6,225 nt of DNA from an uncultured Faecalicoccus sp. (GTDB lineage: Bacteria; Bacillota_I; Bacilli_A; Erysipelotrichales; Erysipelotrichaceae): assembly GCA_902497095.1 (NCBI GenBank), contig CABVDD010000065.1:1-6225 (forward strand). Direction: 5' to 3'. The translations under genes were made by a program, and so were the position numbers. Shown in pieces: positions 1 to 6,225 of the stretch. The first letter of the stretch is position 1, and the number at the start of each line of letters is the position of its first letter. Below the pieces are notes generated by a model. That model was not told the DNA's origin. It saw only the letters and a program-made list of their open reading frames with translations, and made no database searches.

Positions 1-150
1 TTTAAACAGAGATCATAGGGATTCATTGACAAGAAGACCACATCCTTTCTATAGATCGATGAAAATGAATCTTGAGCTTGTAGTAACTGTGTATTTGTTT
101 TTTCTTTTTAGAACTAAGCTGCCTATTATTAAATACGATAAAATTTTGAA

Positions 151-196
151 AAAGTATGAAAAGTTTTTTACTTTTATAAAAATTGTTTTATACTTT
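151..196. repeat. 46-nt AT-rich near-perfect palindrome
   Basis: The left arm starts AAAGTATGAAA (151-161) and the right arm ends TTTTATACTTT (186-196). They pair over 11 positions with one G-T. After three poorly matched positions (162-164 against 183-185), an inner stem TTTTTA (165-170) pairs with TAAAAA (177-182) around a 6-nt loop (171-176). All pairs share one symmetry axis at 173.5, and 16 of 20 positions are Watson-Crick. It lies 15 bp upstream of the proposed -35 box of uvrA. It has almost no G or C and no clean T-run just after the stem, so it is a poor intrinsic terminator. It could be a transcription stop for an upstream gene, a protein-binding operator, or a chance product of AT-rich DNA. 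Confidence 0.45.
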
Positions 197-211
197 GAAG
201 ATATGGTCTTG

Positions 212-244
212 TTGATAGGTTAAGTGTTTTTCCTATGATATAAT
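212..244 (+). promoter_or_regulatory. Probable sigma-A promoter of the uvrA operon
   Basis: A -35-like TTGATA (212-217) is followed 16 bp later by TATGAT (234-239). Overlapping this is a perfect extended -10, TGATATAAT (236-244), whose TATAAT core is at 239-244. The TATAAT core is 21 bp from TTGATA, too far for a normal pair, so either TTGATA/TATGAT or the extended -10 alone is used. Transcription would begin around 246-252, giving a very short leader before the ribosome binding site at 253. This is the only good promoter seen in the window outside coding DNA, and it probably drives the whole gene cluster. Confidence 0.65.
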
Positions 245-252
245 AACAAAGC

Positions 253-259
253 AGGTGAT
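253..259 (+). promoter_or_regulatory. Ribosome binding site deciding the uvrA start
   Basis: AGGTGAT matches the 3' half of the extended Shine-Dalgarno consensus AGGAGGTGAT. Three in-frame starts follow closely: GTG 255, ATG 258 and ATG 264. The first two overlap the binding site itself, whereas ATG 264 lies six bases after AGGTG, which is ideal spacing. ATG 264 is therefore preferred. Confidence 0.7.
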
Positions 260-263
260 GAAT

Positions 264-3086
264 ATGGAACGTAAAACAATTACGATAAAAGGAGCTCGTG
301 AAAACAACTTAAAAAATATAGATTTAGAAATACCTCGTGATCAGTTGGTCATTATGACAGGGGTATCTGGCAGTGGAAAAACGTCTTTGGCATTTGATAC
401 GATCTATGCGGAAGGACAAAGACGCTATATGGAATCTTTGTCGGCTTATGCCAGACAATTTTTAGGAAACAGTGAGAAACCTGATGTAGATCAAATCGAT
501 GGTTTATCGCCAGCTATTGCGATCGATCAAAAAACAACTTCAAACAATCCTCGAAGTACGGTAGGAACCGTCACGGAAATTTATGATTATTTACGTTTGA
601 TGTATGCTCGAATCGGTGTACCTTATTGTCCGCATCACAATGAACCTATTACCGGCAGTACGATCAAGGAGATGATCGATCGTATCATGGAGTTAAAAGA
701 TGGAACTCGTTGTACGATTTTGGCACCGATAATATCCGGCAAGAAGGGAACGCATAAAGATCTTTTAGATAAATTGATCAAAGAAGGCTATGTTCGTATT
801 CGTCTGGATGGAGAAATTGTCTATTTGGAAGAAGTAGAACCATTGGCAAAGAACAAAAAACATAATATCGATGTTGTTGTCGATCGTATCGTGAAATCAG
901 ATAATCGCTCTCGTTTTCACGATTCTTTGGAAACCGCATTAAAACTAAGTGATGGACTTGCGATCTTATTGACCAAAGAGGAAGAAATTTTGTTCTCCAG
1001 TAATTATGCCTGTAAAATATGTGGATTTAGCGTACCGAAGCTGGAACCGAAATTGTTTAGTTTTAATGCACCTTTTGGTGCCTGCCCAGAATGTAAAGGT
1101 TTAGGGATCACGCAAAAAGTGGATTTACAATTATTGATTCCAGATCCATCTTTATCGATTGATAAAGGCGGTATACGTTATTATAAAAATATTGTGAATA
1201 CGGAAAATCTGGAATGGCAACGTATGCAGGCATTGATCGATTATTATCAGATTGATACAAGTATTCCTATCCAAGAATTACCAAAGAAAAAATTAAATTA
1301 CATATTGTATGGATCGGATGTACCTATCGCATATCAGTTACATTCTCGCGGTGGTATTCACCAGACTAAAAATGAATATATCGAAGGAGTTGTTCCAATG
1401 ATCGAGAGACGATATATGGAAACAACTTCGGCTATGTCTAGAGATTGGTATGGATCTTTTATTGCGGATGCACCTTGTCCGGTATGTCATGGAGCGCGTT
1501 TAAATGAACAAGCTTTAAGCGTGCGTGTAGGTGGAAAAAACATTCACGAGTGGACACAGATGTCGATTAAAGAAGCTTTAGATTTTACGAATCACTTAGA
1601 GCTGACACCGATGCAGGAAAATATTGCGCATTTGATCATCAAAGAAATTAAAAACCGTCTGGAGTTTTTGAATCATGTCGGTTTAAACTATTTGACATTG
1701 GATCGTCTAGCTTCTACTTTATCAGGAGGAGAAGCACAGCGTATTCGTCTGGCAACACAAATTGGTTCTAAATTAACAGGTGTCATGTATGTATTAGATG
1801 AGCCAAGCATTGGTTTACATCAAAGAGATAATGATCGCCTGATTTCCGCTTTAAAAGATATGCGTGATTTAGGAAACACATTAATTGTGGTAGAACATGA
1901 TGAAGATACGATGCGAGCCAGTGATTATATCGTTGATGTCGGTCCGGGAGCTGGTATTCATGGTGGACAGATCGTTGCGGCAGGCACGCCACAACAGATC
2001 ATGGAAAATCCAAATTCTATTACAGGTGCGTATCTGAGCGGTAAAAAGAAAATTGAAGTACCTTCTAAGCGGCGTAAGGGAAATGGAAAAAAGCTTCGTA
2101 TTGTAAGAGCCAGTCAAAACAATTTAAAAAATGTAACCGTGGATTTTAAATTAGGTACTTTTACAGTTGTCACCGGTGTTTCCGGATCTGGTAAATCGAG
2201 TCTAGTTACGGAAGTATTAACGCATGGTGTGCAAAACGCTCTGGGACGTTTACGGATCAAACCGGGAAAATGTAAGGAGATCAAAGGTTTAGAAAATATT
2301 GATAAGATCGTTGAAATCGGACAAGATCCAATCGGGCGTACCCCACGAAGCAATCCGGCCACATATACGGGCGTTTTTGATGATATTCGAGATTTATTTG
2401 CCCAAACCAAAGAAGCAAAGATGTTAGGCTATGATAAAGGACGTTTTTCTTTTAATGTCAAAGGCGGGCGTTGCGAAGCTTGTCAAGGGGACGGTATTTT
2501 GCGAATTTCTATGCATTTTTTACCCGATGTCTATGTACCTTGTGATCAATGTGATGGAAAACGATATAATGAAGAAACTTTGCAGGTTCGCTATAAAGGA
2601 AAAAATATTGCCGATGTATTAGATATGACCGTGGAAGAAGCATTGGAATTTTTCTCTAACGTATCTAAGATTCGTCATAAACTACAAACATTATATGATG
2701 TTGGACTATCATATATTAAATTAGGGCAAAGTGCGACTACGTTGTCTGGCGGTGAGGCACAGCGTGTTAAATTAGCCAGTGAGCTACAGAAAAAGGCAAC
2801 AGGAAAAACGCTATTCGTGTTGGATGAGCCAACGACTGGTTTACATAGTGATGATGTGCGTAAATTGATTGAAGTATTACAGCGTCTAGTGGATCATGGA
2901 GATACCGTGGTTGTGATCGAACATAATTTAGATGTCATTAAGTGTGCCGATCAAATAATTGATATTGGTCCAGAAGGTGGCCAGGATGGTGGACAAATCT
3001 TGGTTACAGGAACACCGGAACAAGTGGCGGCATGTCCGCAAAGTTATACCGGGCAATATTTGAAGCCTTTATTGGAAAGGAAGTGA
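264..3086 (+). CDS. uvrA: UvrABC excinuclease subunit A (damage-recognition ATPase)
   Basis: UvrA dimerises, scans DNA for bulky lesions together with UvrB, and hands the damaged site over to UvrB for UvrC incision; it acts in the cytoplasm on the chromosome. The 940-residue length is normal. Both ABC ATPase modules are intact. In the first, Walker A GVSGSGKT is at 33-40, the signature LSGGEAQRIRLA near 486-497, Walker B VLDEPSIGLH near 510 and the switch His near 545. In the second, Walker A GVSGSGKS is near 638-645, the signature LSGGEAQRVKLA near 827-838, followed by VLDEPTTGLH and IEH. Zinc-binding cysteines are complete: 250/253/274/277, the CPVC pair at 405/408, and 737/740/760/763. The family hallmarks EGQRRYMESLSAYARQF and NPRSTVGT are present. 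Start 264 is chosen because the ribosome binding site overlaps the two earlier start codons. It is the first gene of the cluster; no uvrB is seen in the 263 bp upstream. Identification is certain from sequence recognition. Confidence 0.98.
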   Translation: MERKTITIKGARENNLKNIDLEIPRDQLVIMTGVSGSGKTSLAFDTIYAEGQRRYMESLSAYARQFLGNSEKPDVDQIDGLSPAIAIDQKTTSNNPRSTVGTVTEIYDYLRLMYARIGVPYCPHHNEPITGSTIKEMIDRIMELKDGTRCTILAPIISGKKGTHKDLLDKLIKEGYVRIRLDGEIVYLEEVEPLAKNKKHNIDVVVDRIVKSDNRSRFHDSLETALKLSDGLAILLTKEEEILFSSNYACKICGFSVPKLEPKLFSFNAPFGACPECKGLGITQKVDLQLLIPDPSLSIDKGGIRYYKNIVNTENLEWQRMQALIDYYQIDTSIPIQELPKKKLNYILYGSDVPIAYQLHSRGGIHQTKNEYIEGVVPMIERRYMETTSAMSRDWYGSFIADAPCPVCHGARLNEQALSVRVGGKNIHEWTQMSIKEALDFTNHLELTPMQENIAHLIIKEIKNRLEFLNHVGLNYLTLDRLASTLSGGEAQRIRLATQIGSKLTGVMYVLDEPSIGLHQRDNDRLISALKDMRDLGNTLIVVEHDEDTMRASDYIVDVGPGAGIHGGQIVAAGTPQQIMENPNSITGAYLSGKKKIEVPSKRRKGNGKKLRIVRASQNNLKNVTVDFKLGTFTVVTGVSGSGKSSLVTEVLTHGVQNALGRLRIKPGKCKEIKGLENIDKIVEIGQDPIGRTPRSNPATYTGVFDDIRDLFAQTKEAKMLGYDKGRFSFNVKGGRCEACQGDGILRISMHFLPDVYVPCDQCDGKRYNEETLQVRYKGKNIADVLDMTVEEALEFFSNVSKIRHKLQTLYDVGLSYIKLGQSATTLSGGEAQRVKLASELQKKATGKTLFVLDEPTTGLHSDDVRKLIEVLQRLVDHGDTVVVIEHNLDVIKCADQIIDIGPEGGQDGGQILVTGTPEQVAACPQSYTGQYLKPLLERK
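3077..3085 (+). promoter_or_regulatory. Ribosome binding site for the hprK GTG start
   Basis: AAGGAAGTG, inside the last codons and stop of uvrA, differs at one base from the AAGGAGGTG consensus. Its AAGGA core ends nine bases before GTG 3091. An ATG at 3089 is closer to the usual codon but is out of frame and leads to a stop after about a dozen codons, so GTG is the real hprK start. The location implies translational coupling with uvrA. Confidence 0.65.
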
Positions 3087-3090
3087 GAAT

Positions 3091-4068
3091 GTGTCACAAC
3101 AAGAAACGCAGCCAACGATCAGCGTAAAAGATTTAGCGGCAAAATTTAACTGGGAAAGAGTAACGGGAAATGAAGAAAGTTTAAAACGTAAACTTGTCAC
3201 GGCAGAAACCAATCGTCCCGGATTGGAGTTGGTTGGTTATTTTCCAAATACCGTTACTAAGCGTTTGGCAATTTTAGGAGATAAAGAGATCTTATATATA
3301 GAACAGGAAATGGATGAAGTCTCACAACGCAGAAGTTTTGAGTTTTTAACGGGCGATGATACACCAGCTATCGTGATTGCGCACGGACATGAATGTCCGC
3401 CGATTTTGGCAGAAATCGCAAGTCGTAAAAATTTTCCTATTTTTAAAACCGCTGTAGAAACAGCGCATGCGATTGTCAACGTAACGAATTATCTGGATGA
3501 AAAGCTGGCACATTCCATCATTATACATGGTGAACTGATGCGTATTTATGGAATTGGTGTCATGATCACTGGCTCTTCTGGTATGGGAAAAAGTGAAATT
3601 GCCCTGGAACTGATCAAAAAAGGACATCAGTTAATCGCGGATGATCGTATAGATTGTTATCGCATCCATAATGTTTTAGTCGGAAGAACACCAAAGATGT
3701 TAGAAGGTTTTATGGAACTTCGCGGTGTGGGCATCATTAATGTAGGCCGTATGTATGGTGTTGGAGCTTTTGCTCATCAAACCAATATTGATTTTCAAAT
3801 AGAGCTGGTTCCTTTTGACGGCAACGAAGAATATGATCGTGTAGGAATTGAAGAAAAAGAGTATTCTGAAATCATGGGCGTTAAGATCTTAAAAATGCGA
3901 ATTCCAGTAAGTGGCGGACGTCCGATGTCAACGATCATTGAAACGGCAGTGACAAATTATTTGTTGTTGCAGGAAGGATTTGATTCGGCCAAAGAATTTG
4001 AAGAAATGGTTTTAAAGAAAATCGCAGCCAATAAAGAAGAGGATGAAGACGATGCAGCTGTTTCCTAA
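3091..4068 (+). CDS. hprK: HPr kinase/phosphorylase
   Basis: HprK phosphorylates Ser46 of the PTS carrier HPr when glycolytic intermediates are high. P-Ser-HPr with CcpA then imposes carbon catabolite repression. Many HprK proteins also remove the phosphate by phosphorolysis. The 325 residues match the family length. The N-terminal domain (about 1-130) carries NRPGLELVGYF near 41-51. The C-terminal kinase domain holds the catalytic His in IHG (His146), Walker A GSSGMGKS (161-168), ADD (Asp184/185), the family signature ELRGVGIINV (209-218), YDRVG with Arg250, and IPVSGGRP (271-278) in place of the IPVRPGRN seen in Bacillus. It ends in a short acidic tail, KEEDEDD, whose codons also supply the ribosome binding site of the next gene. 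It begins 4 bp after uvrA and overlaps lgt-ppaX by 17 bp. Bacillus also has hprK directly before lgt and close to ppaX. Confidence 0.96.
   Translation: MSQQETQPTISVKDLAAKFNWERVTGNEESLKRKLVTAETNRPGLELVGYFPNTVTKRLAILGDKEILYIEQEMDEVSQRRSFEFLTGDDTPAIVIAHGHECPPILAEIASRKNFPIFKTAVETAHAIVNVTNYLDEKLAHSIIIHGELMRIYGIGVMITGSSGMGKSEIALELIKKGHQLIADDRIDCYRIHNVLVGRTPKMLEGFMELRGVGIINVGRMYGVGAFAHQTNIDFQIELVPFDGNEEYDRVGIEEKEYSEIMGVKILKMRIPVSGGRPMSTIIETAVTNYLLLQEGFDSAKEFEEMVLKKIAANKEEDEDDAAVS
4037..4042 (+). promoter_or_regulatory. Ribosome binding site deciding the lgt-ppaX start
   Basis: AAGAGG lies inside the acidic tail of hprK. ATG 4043 touches it directly and so is too close to be used, while ATG 4052 follows after nine bases. 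ATG 4052 gives a protein starting MQLFPNTR and is preferred, with three residues fewer than the longest reading. Confidence 0.6.
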
Positions 4069-5509
4069 TACAAGGATCATTCTTTCCATAGGCGGATTAC
4101 ATGTTACATGGTATGCGGTCCTGATCTTAACAGGTGTTTTATCAGCCTACTTTTTAGCCCAACATTCTATGAAAAGATGGGGTTATAGTAAAACAATCTT
4201 AGAAGACTACGTGATTCCTATGATGGCTTTATCCATTGTGGGTGCACGATTGTATTATGTCATTTTTGAATGGGATTTTTATAGTGCACATCCAGATCAG
4301 ATCATTGCGATTTGGAATGGCGGGCTTGCCATTTACGGTGGTTTGATCGTTGGTGTTTTATATAGTATTTATTACTTTAAGAAACAAAAAATCAATGTGC
4401 TGCGCATGGCTGACTGTATTATGCCAGGTGTCATGGTAGCCCAGGCTTTTGGACGATGGGGCAACTTTATGAATCAGGAAGCTTTCGGAAAGATCGTTTC
4501 GGAAAGTTACTATGCTTGGTTTCCATCTTTTATCAAAGATCAGATGTATATTCAAGGTGCTTATCGAGAACCGACTTTTCTTTATGAAAGTGTGGGAAAT
4601 ATCTTAGGATTTTTGTTTATCTATTTTATTTTTCGTAAACACTTTTATAAAAGAAGAGGCGATTGTGCATTTATGTACTGTATATGGTATGGAGTACTTC
4701 GCTTTTTGGTAGAAGGTTTGCGCACCGATTCTTTGATGATTGGCGCTTTTAGAGTTTCTCAGCTGGTATCGCTTGCGATCGTACTGCTTGGAATTTTAGG
4801 GTTGAGCGGAATCTTGCATAAAGCTTTTCACTGGAATCAAAAACCGGTCATTCTTTTTGATTTAGATGGTACGCTGCAAGATTCTAAACATTTGGTATTT
4901 GAAACGTTTAAAGAAGTATTCCGTATTCGTAAACCGGAACATACGCTTTCACAAGAAGAACTATATTCTTTCTTTGGGCCTACTTTAGAAGAAACATTTT
5001 CTAAGTATTTTAAAAAAGAAGAACTGGATGATGTGATTGCCTTATATCAGAAAATCAACATTCAATTACACGATACTTTGTTGAAACCTATGCCCAATGC
5101 TTTTGAAACGGTATCAACTTTACATGAACAAGGTTATAAAATGGCTGTTGTTTCCAATAAACGAATCGGTGTTGTGAAAATGGGACTGCAGGCCATTCAT
5201 CTGGAGCCTTATTTTGAAGTGGTGTTAGGTAAAGAACAACTTCCAGAACCTAAACCAAGTCCATCAGGATTATTAGAAGCATGTAACTTGTTAAAAGTGG
5301 GACATGATGATGTAATATATGTAGGAGACAATGTGACAGATATTGAATGTGCTAAAAACATGGCAGCTTACTCAATAGGATTCAGTAACGATCCTAGACA
5401 GTTAGAACAACAAAAACAGGCACACCCATGTAAACAGATCACAGATCTTCGTGAATTGATTGAAATATGTAAGGAGGAACGAGCATGGAGCGACAATACG
5501 ATTTGGTAA
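4052..5509 (+). CDS. lgt: Fusion: prolipoprotein diacylglyceryl transferase (Lgt) with PpaX-like HAD phosphatase
   Basis: Residues 1 to about 258 are a complete Lgt, the membrane enzyme that moves diacylglycerol from phosphatidylglycerol to the lipobox cysteine of prolipoproteins. About seven hydrophobic helices are visible. The Lgt signature GRWGNFMNQE contains Arg135, Asn138 and Glu143; RFLVEGLRTDS contains Arg217 and Glu221. The histidine equivalent to E. coli His103 is Tyr95 (GGLAIYGGL). Residues from about 264 to 475 are a complete HAD hydrolase: motif I DLDGTLQDS (Asp270, Asp272), motif II Ser368, motif III Lys401 in EPKPSP, motif IV GDNVTD (Asp426, Asp430). From memory it resembles B. 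subtilis PpaX, the P-Ser-HPr phosphatase, in FFGPTLEETFSKY, in the QLHDTLLKP region and in TLHEQGYKMAVVS. The linker is under 15 residues, with no stop or strong internal start. Lgt has a cytoplasmic C-terminus, so the phosphatase would sit on the inner membrane face. The nearest alternative for the HAD part is a phosphoglycolate phosphatase-like enzyme. It overlaps hprK by 17 bp and trxB by 25 bp. Confidence 0.93.
   Translation: MQLFPNTRIILSIGGLHVTWYAVLILTGVLSAYFLAQHSMKRWGYSKTILEDYVIPMMALSIVGARLYYVIFEWDFYSAHPDQIIAIWNGGLAIYGGLIVGVLYSIYYFKKQKINVLRMADCIMPGVMVAQAFGRWGNFMNQEAFGKIVSESYYAWFPSFIKDQMYIQGAYREPTFLYESVGNILGFLFIYFIFRKHFYKRRGDCAFMYCIWYGVLRFLVEGLRTDSLMIGAFRVSQLVSLAIVLLGILGLSGILHKAFHWNQKPVILFDLDGTLQDSKHLVFETFKEVFRIRKPEHTLSQEELYSFFGPTLEETFSKYFKKEELDDVIALYQKINIQLHDTLLKPMPNAFETVSTLHEQGYKMAVVSNKRIGVVKMGLQAIHLEPYFEVVLGKEQLPEPKPSPSGLLEACNLLKVGHDDVIYVGDNVTDIECAKNMAAYSIGFSNDPRQLEQQKQAHPCKQITDLRELIEICKEERAWSDNTIW
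5471..5477 (+). promoter_or_regulatory. Strong ribosome binding site of trxB
   Basis: AAGGAGG is a perfect Shine-Dalgarno core, seven bases before ATG 5485. It lies within the C-terminal codons (KEE) of lgt-ppaX. It is the best site in the cluster and suggests that TrxB is translated more strongly than the genes before it. Confidence 0.85.
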
Positions 5510-6225
5510 TCATAGGAGCCGGGCCAGCCGGAATGGCTGCCAGTGTATATGGATCTCGTGCCGGCTTAAAAACTTTATTATTAGATAATGGAGCACCAGG
5601 AGGAAAACTTATCAAAACACATTTGATTTCCAACTATCCTGGTGTCAAAGAATTATCCGGAGTAGATTTGGCTACACAGATGTTTGAACAGTCAACATCT
5701 TTTGGAGCGGAGTATGCATATGGTGATGTAGAAAAAGTAGATGCGGATAAAAAAGTATACTTAAGCGATGGAACGATCGTAGAAGGAAAAGCAGTGATCG
5801 TAGCTACTGGAACAAAAGAGCGTTTACTGCAGATTCCAGGCGAACAAGAAAATATTGGACGCGGCGTATCATTTTGTGCCGTATGTGATGGTGCCTTTTT
5901 TAGAGGAAAAGATGTTGTCGTGATCGGTGGCGGAAATTCAGCTTTAGAAGAAAGTTTATATTTAACACAGTTTGTCAATTCGGTAACGATCGTTATCCGA
6001 AGAGATGTATTCCGTGCTGAAAAACGAATTCAAGATCAGATTCAAAATAATGATAAGATCAAAGTCATTACGAAACATATTCCAAAAGAAATAGTTAGTG
6101 AAAATGGTAAAGTTTCTGGAATTGTTTTGGAAAATGTTGATAAAAAAGAAAAACAAACGATAGCCTGCCAGGGAATTTTCCCTTATATCGGACAAGATCC
6201 TATTACATCTTGTTTAGAAGGATTG
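5485..6225 (+). CDS. trxB: Thioredoxin reductase, 3' end cut by window edge
   Basis: TrxB passes electrons from NADPH through FAD and a redox-active disulfide to thioredoxin in the cytoplasm. The first 247 residues are present; family members have roughly 300-320, so about 60-70 C-terminal residues lie outside. The FAD-binding GAGPAG is at 11-16, a GGKLIKT/NYPG segment at 39-53, and ATGTKER at 107-113. The redox CAVC is at 131-134, followed by DGAFF. The NADPH domain has GGGNSALEE at 148-156 and IRRDVFRAEK at 171-180. The paired arginines there normally hold the 2'-phosphate of NADPH, which argues against the ferredoxin- or deazaflavin-linked relatives. ATG 5485 is chosen because of the AAGGAGG seven bases upstream; it overlaps lgt-ppaX by 25 bp, implying translational coupling. 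trxB is found close to hprK and lgt in several Firmicutes. Confidence 0.95.
   Translation, partial: MERQYDLVIIGAGPAGMAASVYGSRAGLKTLLLDNGAPGGKLIKTHLISNYPGVKELSGVDLATQMFEQSTSFGAEYAYGDVEKVDADKKVYLSDGTIVEGKAVIVATGTKERLLQIPGEQENIGRGVSFCAVCDGAFFRGKDVVVIGGGNSALEESLYLTQFVNSVTIVIRRDVFRAEKRIQDQIQNNDKIKVITKHIPKEIVSENGKVSGIVLENVDKKEKQTIACQGIFPYIGQDPITSCLEGL

Larger units (their letters stand above)
1..254. other. AT-rich non-coding leader upstream of uvrA
   Basis: No recognisable protein is encoded here. One plus-strand frame stays open from about base 2 to 223. Its product starts only at a weak TTG without a ribosome binding site, is low in complexity (many Phe, Lys, Ile and Leu) and resembles no family I know. 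No end of uvrB, the usual partner upstream of uvrA in many Firmicutes, can be seen in any frame. The stretch contains a long AT palindrome (151-196) and the uvrA promoter (212-244). I see no match to the Gram-positive LexA (SOS) box of the GAAC-N4-GTTC type. Bases 1-150 hold nothing else that I can support. Confidence 0.6.

Noticed and set aside
150..175. Smaller hairpin AAAAGTA/TACTTTT as an intrinsic terminator
   Set aside because: The stem has a single G-C pair and a 12-nt loop, and no T-run follows; the larger palindrome at 151-196 accounts better for the symmetry.
26..223. Open frame of 65 codons before uvrA
   Set aside because: It begins at a TTG with no ribosome binding site, is made of low-complexity AT-rich codons, spans the palindrome and resembles no family I know.
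1783..2410. Three minus-strand open frames inside uvrA
   Set aside because: They are antisense shadows of an unambiguous uvrA; their translations are Cys-, His- and Pro-rich without any family motif.
2431..2622. Plus-strand frame inside uvrA
   Set aside because: It overlaps the conserved zinc-module region of UvrA in another frame and has no family resemblance.
3237..3627. Minus-strand open frames inside hprK
   Set aside because: They lie opposite the conserved HprK coding sequence and show no motif or start signal.
4814..4816. Possible internal TTG start that would make the HAD phosphatase separately
   Set aside because: Only a weak GAGCGGA precedes it at poor spacing, no promoter is visible, and the reading frame runs through from Lgt without a stop. 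A minor internal product cannot be fully excluded.
5439..6195. Minus-strand open frames opposite trxB
   Set aside because: They are antisense to a clear thioredoxin reductase and have no recognisable domain.

Overview
The window looks like core chromosome of a low-GC Gram-positive bacterium (Firmicutes/Bacillota). Evidence: AT-rich DNA, strong AGGAGG-type ribosome binding sites, an HPr kinase of the Gram-positive type, and the uvrA–hprK–lgt–ppaX–trxB gene neighbourhood known from Bacillus relatives. The tight packing and the style of the proteins would fit the Erysipelotrichia, but that placement is a guess from memory, not something the sequence proves. I see no mobile element, CRISPR array, tRNA, rRNA or phage gene.

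Layout: bases 1-254 are an AT-rich non-coding leader. It holds a 46-nt near-perfect AT palindrome (151-196) and a convincing promoter just before uvrA. Four genes then run on the plus strand with essentially no gaps. They are uvrA (best start 264, end 3086), hprK (GTG start 3091, end 4068), a fused lgt-ppaX gene (best start 4052, end 5509) and trxB (start 5485, cut by the window edge at 6225). The spacings are 4 bp, then a 17-bp overlap, then a 25-bp overlap. Each ribosome binding site lies at or inside the end of the preceding gene. No terminator is visible between genes, so this is probably one polycistronic operon read from the promoter near 212-244, with possible internal promoters that I cannot exclude.

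Functions: UvrA is the damage sensor of nucleotide excision repair. HprK phosphorylates Ser46 of HPr, the switch for carbon catabolite repression. The third gene joins a complete prolipoprotein diacylglyceryl transferase (a seven-helix membrane enzyme) to a complete HAD-family phosphatase that closely resembles PpaX, the phosphatase acting on P-Ser-HPr. TrxB is the NADPH- and FAD-dependent thioredoxin reductase.

The most interesting feature is the Lgt–PpaX fusion directly after hprK. If the HAD domain really acts on P-Ser-HPr, the operon encodes both the kinase and an opposing phosphatase, with the phosphatase tethered to the inner face of the membrane where the sugar PTS works. The rest of the window is ordinary housekeeping DNA.
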